From Flavobacterium denitrificans DSM 15936 (GTDB taxonomy: Bacteria > Bacteroidota > Bacteroidia > Flavobacteriales > Flavobacteriaceae): 64,000 nucleotides of DNA. This document shows positions 49,926 through 58,863 of the stretch, piece by piece. Each line of letters begins with the position of its first letter. Positions within the stretch are counted from its first letter, which is position 1. The stretch covers positions 186,001 to 250,000 of the forward strand of contig NZ_AUDL01000011.1 in NCBI RefSeq assembly GCF_000425445.1, in the 5' to 3' direction. Made by a program: the position numbers and the translations under genes. A model generated the notes under the pieces. That model worked only from the letters and a program-made list of their open reading frames with translations. It was not told the origin of the DNA and searched no databases.

Positions 49926-51512
49926 TTAAGAAGGTTGTCGGAATTCAGAGAGGAAAAATCCTTTAGAAGTCGCTTTAAAATCTGCAATCTCCTTAGAAAT
50001 CCAGTTTTCGTCATGGCCTAATTCTTTTGCAATTATTCTTGCTGTTTTTTCGGAAACTTCAATTGCGGCTCTGGCATCCAGAAATAATAAACGCACACGT
50101 CTTGCTAAAACATCATCAATAGTTCTGGCCATTTCATAACGAATAGCCCAAACAACCTCAGCCATTGTAAATTCATGATCAGGATGGAGTTTTTCTTTTA
50201 ATTTAGGTTCGTTTTCTTGCAATTCAAGAATTTTCGGAATATCAGAACCATATATATAGAGGTGATTCTCTCTGTCAAATGAATTAGTTGGTTGGTTTCC
50301 ATGAATGGAAAGATGTTTTGTAGCGCATTCTTTATAAGGTAATTTTCCAGTCTTAATTGCTTTATCAATGATATCTTCAGCAATTTTTCTGTACGTTGTC
50401 CATTTTCCTCCTGTGATGGTTATCAAACCTGTTTCAGAAACTATGATTTTATGACTTCTAGAGACTTCTTTGGTGCTTTTGCCTTCTTCTTTTGGCGCTG
50501 CCAAAGGGCGCAATCCTGCAAAAACAGAAAGGACATCGGCTCTTGTTGGCTTTTTTGCCAAGAATCGTTGTGCTGTTTCTAGAACGAATTGAATTTCGCT
50601 TTCTAATGCAATAGGTTCTAAACTTTGTTTTTTGATTAAAGTGTCGGTTGTTCCCACCACAACGCGATTGTGCCACGGAACGGCAAATAAAACTCTTCCG
50701 TCTCTTGTCTTCGGAATCATCAAAGCATGTTCTCCGGGAAGAAAAGATTTGTCAAAAACCAAATGAATTCCCTGACTCGGAACGATGTATTTTTTATACA
50801 CTTTATCGTTTAGTTTCATGATAGCATTTGTAAAAACTCCCGTTGCATTTATTACGACAGCGCTTTTAATATCGTAAACCGAACCAGTTTCTTGATCAAT
50901 CGCATGAACACCGATGATTTGATTTTTATCGTCTTTTAATAAATTGACAACTTTTACATAATTTAAAATACAAGCTCCATTTTCGACAGCAGTTTGAGCC
51001 AGATTTATGGCTAAACGCGAATCGTCAAATTGTCCGTCATGATAAATAACGCCATTAACCAAACCATTTTCTTCTACGTTCGGAAGCATTTCGATGGTTT
51101 TCTTTTTTGAAAGATATTTTGAACTTCCTAAACTTAGACAACCCGAAAGCAAGTCGTAAATTTTTAATCCAATGGTATAAATATAACCGCTTAAATAATG
51201 GTAATTCGGAATGACAAAAGATTGATTTTTGACTAAGTGCCCCGCATTTTGAGCCAGCAATCCCCTTTCTTTTAATGCTTCTCTTACCAAATGCACATTT
51301 CCTTGTTCCAAATAACGTACGCCGCCATGAACCAATTTGGTGCTTCTGCTTGAAGTTCCTTTTGCAAAATCTACAGCTTCAAGTAGGATGGTTTTGTAAC
51401 CACGGCTTGCCGCGTCAATGGCAGTTCCGAGTCCGCTTGCGCCACCGCCAATAATTATTACGTCCCATTTTTCGGTATTCTGCAATCTAGATAATTGTTC
51501 GGAGCGATTCAT
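49926..51512 (-). CDS. glpD: Aerobic glycerol-3-phosphate dehydrogenase
   Basis: 528 residues. FAD-binding GGGASGLGTAIDAASRG near the N-terminus, SSRSTKLVHGGVRYLEQG (substrate/FAD signature), INATGVFTNAIMKL, GTTDTLIKK, VFAGLRPLAAP and ITGGKWTTYRKIAED are the family motifs. It oxidises glycerol 3-phosphate to dihydroxyacetone phosphate and feeds electrons to quinone. Membrane-associated. No glpF or glpK is adjacent. Confidence 0.95.
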   Translation of the reverse strand: MNRSEQLSRLQNTEKWDVIIIGGGASGLGTAIDAASRGYKTILLEAVDFAKGTSSRSTKLVHGGVRYLEQGNVHLVREALKERGLLAQNAGHLVKNQSFVIPNYHYLSGYIYTIGLKIYDLLSGCLSLGSSKYLSKKKTIEMLPNVEENGLVNGVIYHDGQFDDSRLAINLAQTAVENGACILNYVKVVNLLKDDKNQIIGVHAIDQETGSVYDIKSAVVINATGVFTNAIMKLNDKVYKKYIVPSQGIHLVFDKSFLPGEHALMIPKTRDGRVLFAVPWHNRVVVGTTDTLIKKQSLEPIALESEIQFVLETAQRFLAKKPTRADVLSVFAGLRPLAAPKEEGKSTKEVSRSHKIIVSETGLITITGGKWTTYRKIAEDIIDKAIKTGKLPYKECATKHLSIHGNQPTNSFDRENHLYIYGSDIPKILELQENEPKLKEKLHPDHEFTMAEVVWAIRYEMARTIDDVLARRVRLLFLDARAAIEVSEKTARIIAKELGHDENWISKEIADFKATSKGFFLSEFRQPS

Positions 51513-51608
51513 GCTGGCTTTTAGTATTTATTTTGCGGAAGTGCTGTTAAAAGCAAACTTAACGAAATGAAATTAAAAATCGATGAAGAAAAGTTTTTTG
51601 GTTTTGGT

Positions 51609-51734
51609 TTTGTTTCAGGTTTCGAGTTGCTACACGAAACTTGAAATAAAAGTAAACCCGACAGGTTTTAAAAACCTGTCGGGTTTGTATGGTTTCAACT
51701 TGAAACTTGAAACTTGAAACTTGAAACTTGAAAC
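51609..51734. repeat. Repeat cluster: GTTTCAAG units and CCCGACAGGTTTT palindrome
   Basis: At 51654-51686 AAACCCGACAGGTTTT is mirrored perfectly. GTTTCAGGTTTC (left) and tandem AACTTGAAACTTGAAAC (right) surround it. Occupies most of the 228-base spacer between the YeeE/YedE genes and glpD. Confidence 0.7.
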
Positions 51735-51740
51735 AAATTC

Positions 51741-52217
51741 TTAATGAGGCAATTTATCTTTAATCAAACCATAAACCCAAGTTCCAGCAATAGCACTTAG
51801 TAAAGTAACAACAATTACAGTCGCTCCAGTACCAATTTGTGCAAAAAGCGGCCCCGGACAAGCTCCTGTAATAGCCCATCCAAAACCAAACATAAGTCCG
51901 CCGTAGATTTGTCCTTTGCTGAAAGTTTTTGGCTGAATTTCGATTTTTTCGCCATCAAGCGTTTTGATGTTGAATTTTTTAATCAATTGAACTGATAGTA
52001 ATCCAACAGCAACAGCGCATCCAATTACGCCATACATATGGAATGATTCAAGATGAAACATTTCCTGAATTCGAAACCAGCTGATGATTTCGGCTTTTAC
52101 GAATACAATTCCGAAAAAGATTCCGACGATTAAATATTTAAGGTTCGCTAATGCGTTTTCTTTTTTCTGGCTAGCGTTGATTCCTTCGCCGTCGATATTT
52201 TTATTTTCTAAACTCAT
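51741..52217 (-). CDS. YeeE/YedE-family (DUF6691-type) membrane protein
   Basis: 158 residues. Four hydrophobic segments, with GLMFGFGWAITGACPGPLFAQIG bearing the conserved Cys-Pro-Gly of the sulfur-transport YeeE/YedE family. The partner at 52228 ends 10 bases before this gene starts. In related pairs the two half-size proteins act together and are proposed to move thiosulfate or another sulfur species across the inner membrane. Its neighbour MBL-rhodanese gene supports a sulfur role. Confidence 0.87.
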   Translation of the reverse strand: MSLENKNIDGEGINASQKKENALANLKYLIVGIFFGIVFVKAEIISWFRIQEMFHLESFHMYGVIGCAVAVGLLSVQLIKKFNIKTLDGEKIEIQPKTFSKGQIYGGLMFGFGWAITGACPGPLFAQIGTGATVIVVTLLSAIAGTWVYGLIKDKLPH

Positions 52218-52227
52218 TTTCGAAATT

Positions 52228-52797
52228 TTAAAGTGAAAGAATATAAGGTAAAATCAAAAGCGACATAACAAAACCGCCAATCATAAAGCAGATTGTTGCT
52301 ACTAATGATGGCCACTGCAAGTTTGATAATCCCATAATCGCGTGTCCGCTTGTGCATCCGCCGGCATATCGAGTTCCAAAACCAACCAAGAATCCGCCTA
52401 CAACAATCATAATAAAGCCGCGAAGCGTCAATAAGCTTTCCCAAGAAAATAATTGTGCCGGAACTAAACCGCTATGATCTGTGATTCCGTAAGTAGCTAA
52501 TTTCTCTGATAATTCAGGAGCAACTTCCATAGAATTTGGATTTGATAAGAAATAAGAAGCGATAAAACCGCCTAAAAATATTCCGAGAACGAAGAATAAA
52601 TTCCAGCTTTCTTTTTTCCAATCGTATTTGAAAAATGAAATATTTGCAGGAATACAAGCCGCGCAAATATGACGAAGCGACGAACTAATCCCGAAAGATT
52701 TATTCCCGATAATTAATAAAATTGGAACAGTAAGTCCAATTAGTGGGCCTGCAATGTACCAAGGCCATGGTTCTTTAATGATTTCTAGTAAACTCAT
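52228..52797 (-). CDS. YeeE/YedE-family membrane protein, partner subunit
   Basis: 189 residues from MSLLEIIKEPWPWY at 52797; the frame extends 10 codons further upstream without a good start. Several membrane segments; LRHICAACIPANI with two Cys near the first third and GFGTRYAGGCTSGHAIMG, the GG-C-TSGH signature of the family. Paired with the shorter protein that follows. Inner membrane; likely sulfur transport. Confidence 0.88.
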   Translation of the reverse strand: MSLLEIIKEPWPWYIAGPLIGLTVPILLIIGNKSFGISSSLRHICAACIPANISFFKYDWKKESWNLFFVLGIFLGGFIASYFLSNPNSMEVAPELSEKLATYGITDHSGLVPAQLFSWESLLTLRGFIMIVVGGFLVGFGTRYAGGCTSGHAIMGLSNLQWPSLVATICFMIGGFVMSLLILPYILSL

Positions 52798-52825
52798 AAA
52801 TAATTTAAAGATTAAGTATTTTTTC

Positions 52826-52952
52826 AACCATATAAGTTATATAAGAAATTATAAGCTGAAGTTTCTTATATAACTTAGAAAAGTTGAGTAAATATAAGAA
52901 GTGGGTTTAAAAATGCCCCAAACTAAAATGAACTTATAGAACTTATATGGTT
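52826..52952. repeat. Palindromic repeat, TATAAG family, copy 2
   Basis: AACCATATAAGTTATATAAG on the left and GAACTTATAGAACTTATATG on the right, with an inner pair TTATATAAGAAAT / TTTCTTATATAA and a shared AAACTAAAATGAACTTATA segment also present in copy 3 at 54495-54572. Confidence 0.75.
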
Positions 52953-52970
52953 AAACTTTATGTTCAATTT

Positions 52971-54389
52971 TTATGCTTTCAAAACCTTGCTTTGGCAAAC
53001 AAAATCTGATTTTGGAACATTGGTTTTTGAAATTGCTCCAAAACCGCCTTCTACTTCAGAGAAATTTCTGAAACCTCTCGCTTGAAGGATTGAAGCTGCA
53101 ATCATACTTCTGTAACCGCCAGCGCAATGTAAATAAAAATGTTCATTTGGGTTAATGTCTTTTACCCAGTCATTTATATATGCAAGAGGTTTGCTGTAAG
53201 CTTCGTCAATATGTTCTGCTTCATATTCCGTTTCTTTACGGATGTCTACAACTTTATCTTCGCCGAATTTAAATTCGTTCGCAAATTGTTCAGCAGTAAT
53301 TCTATTTACAGAATCTGTTTCAAAACCTGCTTTTTGCCAAGCTTCAAAACCGCCTTCTAGATGGCCGATAATTGTGTCAAAACCAACACGACTCAAGCGT
53401 GTTACAGTTTCTTCTTCCATTCCAACAGTGGTAACCAATATAATTGGCTGTTTTACATCGGCAATTAAAGTTCCAACCCACGGAGCAAAATCCCCATTGA
53501 TTCCAATATTAATTGATTGCGGAATAAATCCTTTGCTGAAATCAGCAGCACTTCTAGTATCTAAAATCAAGGCGCCAGTTTCTTCTGCAACTGCTTCAAA
53601 TTCTTCTGCTTTTATGGTTTTCATTCCGTTGTGTAAAACAGTTTCAAAGCTTTCATAACCTTGTTTGTTCATGGCTACGTTCATGCTGAAATAGGCTGGA
53701 GGAGGCAATAATCCGTCAGTAACTTCTTTGATGAATTCAGCTTCGGTCATATTAGCGCGCAAAGCATAATTGGTGGCTTTTTGATTTCCGATAGTTGAGA
53801 CTGTTTCTTTGCTCATATTTTTTCCGCAAGCGCTTCCCGCACCATGCGCTGGATAAACAATTACATCATCAGCCAAAGTCATAATTTTGTCTCTCAAAGA
53901 ATGAAATAAAATTCCAGCCAATTGATCTTGTGTCATTCCCGCCGCTTTTTGAGCTAAATCAGGACGGCCAACATCTCCAATAAATAAAGTATCTCCAGAG
54001 AAAATCGCGTGATCTTTTCCGTTTTCGTCAATTAATAAAAAAGTACTGCTTTCCATAGTATGTCCTGGAGTGTGCAAAACTTTGATTGTCACTTTACCGA
54101 TTTTGAATTCCTGTCCGTCTTTGGCAGAAATGCAGTCAAATTCGCAAGCAGCATTTGGTCCGTAAACAATTGGCGCTCCGGTTTCTTTGCTTAAATCAAC
54201 GTGACCAGAAACGAAATCGGCATGGAAATGCGTTTCAAAAATGTATTTCAATTTAACCTCATCGCGTTCTAAACGATCTAAATAAGGCTGAATCTCTCTC
54301 AGCGGATCAATAATTGCCGCTTCTCCGTTTGAAGTTATATAGTATGCACCTTGCGCAAGGCATCCGGTGTAAATTTGTTCAATTTTCAT
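52971..54389 (-). CDS. MBL-fold hydrolase with two rhodanese domains (persulfide dioxygenase-like)
   Basis: 472 residues from MKIEQIYTGC at 54389; upstream the frame begins only at GTG 54416. The metallo-beta-lactamase domain has THFHADFVSGH, HTPGHTMESS, SGDTLFIGDVGRPDLA and YPAHGAGSACG, the metal ligands of ETHE1/Blh-type persulfide dioxygenases. Two rhodanese domains follow: the first (ILDTRSAADF) has no Cys in the active loop, the second does (LHCAGGYRS, Cys422). It probably oxidises persulfides and moves sulfane sulfur. Its neighbours, the YeeE/YedE pair, fit this. Confidence 0.92.
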   Translation of the reverse strand: MKIEQIYTGCLAQGAYYITSNGEAAIIDPLREIQPYLDRLERDEVKLKYIFETHFHADFVSGHVDLSKETGAPIVYGPNAACEFDCISAKDGQEFKIGKVTIKVLHTPGHTMESSTFLLIDENGKDHAIFSGDTLFIGDVGRPDLAQKAAGMTQDQLAGILFHSLRDKIMTLADDVIVYPAHGAGSACGKNMSKETVSTIGNQKATNYALRANMTEAEFIKEVTDGLLPPPAYFSMNVAMNKQGYESFETVLHNGMKTIKAEEFEAVAEETGALILDTRSAADFSKGFIPQSINIGINGDFAPWVGTLIADVKQPIILVTTVGMEEETVTRLSRVGFDTIIGHLEGGFEAWQKAGFETDSVNRITAEQFANEFKFGEDKVVDIRKETEYEAEHIDEAYSKPLAYINDWVKDINPNEHFYLHCAGGYRSMIAASILQARGFRNFSEVEGGFGAISKTNVPKSDFVCQSKVLKA

Positions 54390-54494
54390 GATTTGGAAAT
54401 CTAAAATATGGAACACAAAGGTAAGTTTGTTTTTTCGTAAAATAGGTGACTAATGTTACAGAAATTTGATTTCTGCATAAAAAATGGGGTATTT

Positions 54495-54572
54495 ACCATA
54501 TAAGTCATATAAGTTAATTTAAGCAGGATGCTTTAGCGCAAAACTAAAATGAACTTATATTGCTTATATGGT
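54495..54572. repeat. Palindromic repeat, TATAAG family, copy 3
   Basis: ACCATATAAGTCATATAAGTT faces AACTTATATTGCTTATATGG. Lies between the divergent MBL-rhodanese and HD genes; the arms are nearly those of copy 1 at 591-652. Confidence 0.75.
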
Positions 54573-54604
54573 GAGAAATAAAAACTGCGTAATTTTGCAA
54601 CTCT

Positions 54605-55210
54605 ATGAAAAGTATGGTTATGAACACAAAAGATTTATTAGATCAAATTGCTTTTATAAAAGAAATTGATAAAGTAAAATACATTCAGCGCAAAACAAAA
54701 TTATTCAACAGCGACAGATGTGAAAATGATGCTGAACACAGTTGGCATTTGGCATTAATGGCAATTGTTTTGGCAGAACATTCCAATGAACCGATCGATG
54801 TTTTGAAAGTCGTAAAAATGGTTCTGATTCATGATATTGTCGAAATTGATGCAGGTGATGTGTTTATTTATGATACCGTAAAAAGTCATGATAATACTGA
54901 TGAGGAACGTTTAGCAGCAAACAGAATTTTTGGTTTACTTCCAAAAAAGCAAGCCGAAGATTTTATTACCATTTGGGAAGAATTTGAAGCCGGCGAAACC
55001 AACGAAGCTAAATTTGCAAGATCGATGGATAGATTAGAACCGTTATTGCAAAACACCTCAAACAATGGCGGAACTTGGAAGGAGTTTGGAGTGAAATATG
55101 ATAAGGTTTACGAGAAAAAGAGTGTAATTAAAAATGGCTCAACATCTTTATGGAATTACGCCGAAGGTTTGATTAATGAAAGTGTTGAAAAAGGGATTCT
55201 AAAAAAATAA
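54605..55210 (+). CDS. HD-domain hydrolase (YfbR/HDDC2-like)
   Basis: 201 residues. HD-type metal site: FNSDRCENDAEHSWHLALMA, MVLIHDIVEIDAGD and later RSMDRLEPLLQN. Members of this HD group are 5'-deoxynucleotidases. ATG at 54620 (MNTKDLLDQ) is an alternative start. Single gene followed by repeat DNA. Substrate not proven here. Confidence 0.88.
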   Translation: MKSMVMNTKDLLDQIAFIKEIDKVKYIQRKTKLFNSDRCENDAEHSWHLALMAIVLAEHSNEPIDVLKVVKMVLIHDIVEIDAGDVFIYDTVKSHDNTDEERLAANRIFGLLPKKQAEDFITIWEEFEAGETNEAKFARSMDRLEPLLQNTSNNGGTWKEFGVKYDKVYEKKSVIKNGSTSLWNYAEGLINESVEKGILKK

Positions 55211-55215
55211 TCAAA

Positions 55216-55292
55216 CATAGCCTGCGGTTTTAACCGCAGGGACTCATGCATAATCACTACACGTTTCCCGTGGTTGAAACCACGGGCTATGT
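55216..55292. repeat. GGTTTTAACC / GGCTATG composite palindrome
   Basis: CATAGCCTGCGGTTTTAACC with GCAGGGACTCATG, then CCCGTGGTTGAAACCACGGG followed by CTATG. Two hairpins with the same outward CATAGCC/GGCTATG and GGGAC..ATG tags as the element at 41970-42063. Confidence 0.7.
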
Positions 55293-55320
55293 TTTATCTC
55301 ATAAATCTATACACAATCTC

Positions 55321-55420
55321 GTCATTCGACTGAAAGGAGAAATCACACAAGTAACTCCGCAACGAAAATCCAATCTTTGTCGAATTTCTAGTGTGATTTC
55401 TCTTTTCAGTCGAAATGACA
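55321..55420. repeat. Large inverted repeat, AGTAACTCCGCAA family, copy 2
   Basis: GTCATTCGACTGAAAGGAG (left) and GATTTCTCTTTTCAGTCGAA (right) are the arms, with ACAC / GTGT at the inner edge. The centre AGTAACTCCGCAA...AATC...TTTGTCGA matches copy 1 at 33687-33788 while the inner arms differ, as in a mobile or coevolving repeat. With 55216-55292 it fills the 364-base spacer ahead of cydA. Confidence 0.75.
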
Positions 55421-55574
55421 AACTTTGCGCAATCTTCACAAAACATAAGTGTAATCGATACTCTTTAAATTGTTGAAAAGTTTCACAAATATCTAGCGAT
55501 AAACTTTTTTTTAAGAGTGGCAATTCGGGTTCTAATGGTTAAATTTGTTGAACTTCATAAAACAAATACCACTT

Positions 55575-56921
55575 ATGGAAGAAATGCTCTTTTATGACCG
55601 AATGCAATTTGCCTTCACGATTACTTTTCATTATCTTTTTCCACAACTTACAATGGGGCTTTCGCTCATCATAGTTTACTTCAAGTGGAAATATCTAAAA
55701 ACTAAAGACGAACAATACAATCACGCCACCCATTTTTGGATGAAAATCTTTGCTCTCAATTTTGCAATGGGCGTAGTAACCGGAATCCCGATGGAATTCC
55801 AGTTTGGAACCAATTGGGCGAAGTTTTCCGAATTAACGGGAGGAATTATCGGGCAAACACTCGCCATGGAAGGAATGTTTTCTTTCTTTCTTGAATCTTC
55901 GTTTTTGGGAATCTTTTTATTTGGAGAAAAACTACTTGGACATAAATGGCATTTTGTAACCGGATTATTAATTATGATCGGTTCTTGGGCCAGCGGATTT
56001 TTAATCATTGCAACACATTCTTGGATGCAGAATCCTGTAGGTTATGAAATTTTGGAAAACGGAAAATTTGTACTCAATAATTTTCAGGCTTTGTTTTTAA
56101 ATCCGTGGCTTTGGCCTTCTTACTTGCACAATCAGGCTGCTTCTTTGGTGACAAGTTCTTTTATTGTTGCCGGAATTGGAGCTTTCTATATTTTAAGCAA
56201 AAAAAACGTTTCTTTTGGGAAATTGTTCTTGAAAACAGGAGTGATTTTTGGATTGATTTCGAGTATAATTGTCGCTGTTCCAACTGGAGATTTAGCTGCA
56301 AAAAATGTAGTAAAATACCAGCCAGTAACTTTTGCGGCAATGGAAGGAATTTTTCATACTGAAGAAAAAGGTTCTGAAATTGTTTTAATCGGTCAACCCG
56401 ATGTAAAAGACAAAAAACTGGATAATAAAATTGCGGTTCCAAATATTCTAAGTTTTTTGACTTACGGAAACTGGGATCAAGAAATAAAAGGTTTAGACCA
56501 GTTTGAAGAAGATCTGCATCCGACCAATATTTCAGGTTTGTATTATGCCTATCATATTATGGTTGGTCTCGGAACTGTTTTTATTGGTTTAATGGTACTT
56601 GCCCTTTTTCAATTGATAAGAGGGAAATTGTTCGAAACCAAATGGATTTTATGGTCGTTGATGTTCATGATGCCGTTTCCCTATATAGCCAATACTACAG
56701 GCTGGTACACTGCAGAGTTAGGAAGACAGCCGTGGCTGGTTTATAATTTGATGCGAACAGCAGCGGGCGCTTCGCCAACAGTTTCTTCAGGAAATACTTT
56801 GTTTACATTGCTGGGTTTTATCGGATTGTATCTTTTGCTCGGAATGCTGTTTTTGCTTTTGGTTGGAAAAATTATCAATAAAGGACCGCATCATGTGGAA
56901 CTTTCAACAGAAAAAATATAA
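55575..56921 (+). CDS. cydA: Cytochrome bd ubiquinol oxidase subunit I
   Basis: 448 residues from the ATG at 55575 (MEEMLFYDRMQFAFT); the frame is open 10 codons further only to a TTG. Membrane helices with heme-ligand regions FTITFHYLFPQLTMGLS, GVVTGIPMEFQFGTNWAKF and the quinol-site stretch after GDLAAKNVVKYQPVTFAAMEG. About 75 residues shorter than E. coli CydA, so it belongs to the short Q-loop group. It reduces O2 with quinol at low oxygen. The cydB gene follows after 2 bases. Confidence 0.94.
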   Translation: MEEMLFYDRMQFAFTITFHYLFPQLTMGLSLIIVYFKWKYLKTKDEQYNHATHFWMKIFALNFAMGVVTGIPMEFQFGTNWAKFSELTGGIIGQTLAMEGMFSFFLESSFLGIFLFGEKLLGHKWHFVTGLLIMIGSWASGFLIIATHSWMQNPVGYEILENGKFVLNNFQALFLNPWLWPSYLHNQAASLVTSSFIVAGIGAFYILSKKNVSFGKLFLKTGVIFGLISSIIVAVPTGDLAAKNVVKYQPVTFAAMEGIFHTEEKGSEIVLIGQPDVKDKKLDNKIAVPNILSFLTYGNWDQEIKGLDQFEEDLHPTNISGLYYAYHIMVGLGTVFIGLMVLALFQLIRGKLFETKWILWSLMFMMPFPYIANTTGWYTAELGRQPWLVYNLMRTAAGASPTVSSGNTLFTLLGFIGLYLLLGMLFLLLVGKIINKGPHHVELSTEKI

Positions 56922-56923
56922 GT

Positions 56924-58000
56924 ATGGAATTTTTTTGGTATGTAGTTTTAATGGGAATTTTGGCTGTTTATCTGGTTTTAGACGGCTATGATTTTGGCGC
57001 AGGAATTATTCATTTATTTTTTGCCGATACTGAAAGAGATAAAAAAGTAATCACCAATTCGATTGGCCCGTTTTGGGATGCCAATGAAGTTTGGCTCATT
57101 GCAGCGGGAGGTGTTTTGTTTTTTGCTTTTCCAACTTTATATGCATCGTCTTTCAGCGGCTTTTATCTGCCTTTGATTATGATTCTATGGCTTTTGATTT
57201 TTCGTGCCATCGGATTAGAGATGCGCGGGCAAGTACATAATCACATGTGGGAAGCGATTTGGGATAAGGCGTTCGGAATTGCGAGTTTGCTTTTGGCACT
57301 TTTCTTCGGAATTGCTTTAGGAAATATTGTTCGTGGTGTCAATCTCGGAATGGTTCAAAATGGCGTTTCAACACAAGAGCCGCATTTTTTCTTTCTGCCT
57401 TTGTGGAATCCAACTTTTAGTCCGCAGGCAGATGAATTGGGAATTATAGATTGGTTTACGCTTTTCTTAGGAATTGTGAGTGTTGTTGCTTTGACTATTC
57501 ACGGCGCTAACTGGATTATTTATAAAACGAATTCTTCTTTGAATCCAAAACTGAAAAATGTGGTTTTTAAACTGAACTTTATTTTACTTATTTTGGTTTT
57601 TATCTCACTTGGAATCTGGCATTTTATTGAGCCGAAACCGTTTCACAATTTTGTTGAAAATCCAATTCTTTGGTTTTTTCCTTTAATGACTTTTGTTGGA
57701 ATTGCTGGATTATTCAAAGTGCGTTCGTTTAAAAAAGACGGCCACGGGTTTGTATTTTCAACCTTGTTTTTAGTTGGAGGATTTGCTTCAACCGCCGTTT
57801 CAATTTTTCCGAATGTTTTGCCTTCGACTAATAATGTAAATCCGTCTTTGACGATTTATAATACTGCCGCCGGAGAATATGGTTTGAATGCCGGACTGAG
57901 CTGGTTTTTTGTTGCTTTGTTTTTAGTGATTGTTTATTTTATTATTCAATACAGGGTTTTTAGTGGGAAGATGGATGATGTTGGGTGTGGGGAGCATTGA
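56924..58000 (+). CDS. cydB: Cytochrome bd ubiquinol oxidase subunit II
   Basis: 358 residues, about eight to nine membrane helices. MEFFWYVVLMGILAVYLVLD, GYDFGAGIIHLF, NSIGPFWDANEVWLIAAGG and RAIGLEMRGQ are family landmarks. Partner of CydA in the bd oxidase. Two bases after cydA. No cydX or cydDC genes are seen in this window. Confidence 0.94.
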   Translation: MEFFWYVVLMGILAVYLVLDGYDFGAGIIHLFFADTERDKKVITNSIGPFWDANEVWLIAAGGVLFFAFPTLYASSFSGFYLPLIMILWLLIFRAIGLEMRGQVHNHMWEAIWDKAFGIASLLLALFFGIALGNIVRGVNLGMVQNGVSTQEPHFFFLPLWNPTFSPQADELGIIDWFTLFLGIVSVVALTIHGANWIIYKTNSSLNPKLKNVVFKLNFILLILVFISLGIWHFIEPKPFHNFVENPILWFFPLMTFVGIAGLFKVRSFKKDGHGFVFSTLFLVGGFASTAVSIFPNVLPSTNNVNPSLTIYNTAAGEYGLNAGLSWFFVALFLVIVYFIIQYRVFSGKMDDVGCGEH

Positions 58001-58045
58001 TGATTTTTTGCCACTAATTGCACTAATTTTCGAATTAATTATATT

Positions 58046-58076
58046 AATAGCCGTTGGTTTTAACCAACGGTTTTTT
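58046..58076. repeat. GGTTTTAACC-type hairpin
   Basis: ATAGCCGTTGGTTTTAACC followed by AACGGTTTTTT: a single hairpin of the family at 41970 and 55216, just after cydB with a T-run, so it may double as a terminator. Confidence 0.6.
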
Positions 58077-58196
58077 AGTTTTAAAGAACATGGCTTTAGC
58101 CAAAATTCTAAGTATATTTGGAATAGAATTTAATATCTTCTTGCTAAAAAAAACATATTTATTAGATTCTTTTATGAAAGTTTAAAGAGATTACTT

Positions 58197-58850
58197 ATGG
58201 AAATAATTTTATCAATTGTTGGCGGTTTCTTAGTTGGATATTTTACATCATATTTCAATGAAAAAGGCAAGAACAGAGCCACTATTGAAGATACATCGCA
58301 ATTAACAGAAGAAAGAGAAAAAATAACTTCAAAATATAGTTTGGACAGCACGCGTCGGAAAATTCAATATGAAACTAAAAGCAGCTCTTATATGAAATAT
58401 TTCAATCTTCTAGATGAACAATCACAAAACGCAAATATAGATGCGCAAGAAGAATTTCTGCCAATCTTAGCTAAATTTAATTCTGATTATATTCCAAATG
58501 CAGATAACATACAAAAAGCATCAAAAGCTGCGGCAGAATTTTCTAACTCCATTCAAAAATTAATGCATAAATCTCAAGAAAAATATTTGAAATTTAAAAA
58601 TGAGACAAATGCTTTAAAATTAATTGCTGGTGATGAAGTTTTAAATTTAATGAATGAAATAGATAAGATTTCTCAACTATCGTTTGATGTATCTGCACAA
58701 ATGATGAAAGATTTAGCAAAAAATATTATTGAAAAAGATTTGACAACACTAGGTTCACAAAAAAAGTATCTGGAAGATTTAGCTAATCAGACGAATATTT
58801 TGAGGGAAAAACTTGTAAAAGAAATTAGATTAGAACTTTCTGAGATATAA
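58197..58850 (+). CDS. Hypothetical membrane-anchored helical protein
   Basis: 217 residues. One N-terminal membrane segment (ILSIVGGFLVGYFTSYF), then an extended, charged, mostly helical cytoplasmic part rich in Lys/Glu/Ser/Asn with possible coiled coil (EREKITSKYSLDSTRR; KKYLEDLANQTNILREKLVK). No enzymatic motif is seen and I do not recognise the family. It is isolated between cydB and a TauE/SafE gene. The layout resembles small membrane proteins found near accessory genes, but no such context is present. Confidence 0.6.
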   Translation: MEIILSIVGGFLVGYFTSYFNEKGKNRATIEDTSQLTEEREKITSKYSLDSTRRKIQYETKSSSYMKYFNLLDEQSQNANIDAQEEFLPILAKFNSDYIPNADNIQKASKAAAEFSNSIQKLMHKSQEKYLKFKNETNALKLIAGDEVLNLMNEIDKISQLSFDVSAQMMKDLAKNIIEKDLTTLGSQKKYLEDLANQTNILREKLVKEIRLELSEI

Positions 58851-58863
58851 GCATTTCTCATTT

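Noticed and set aside
55246..55523. Open frames of about 75 codons on both strands before cydA
   Set aside because: They consist of palindromic repeat DNA with no protein-like features.
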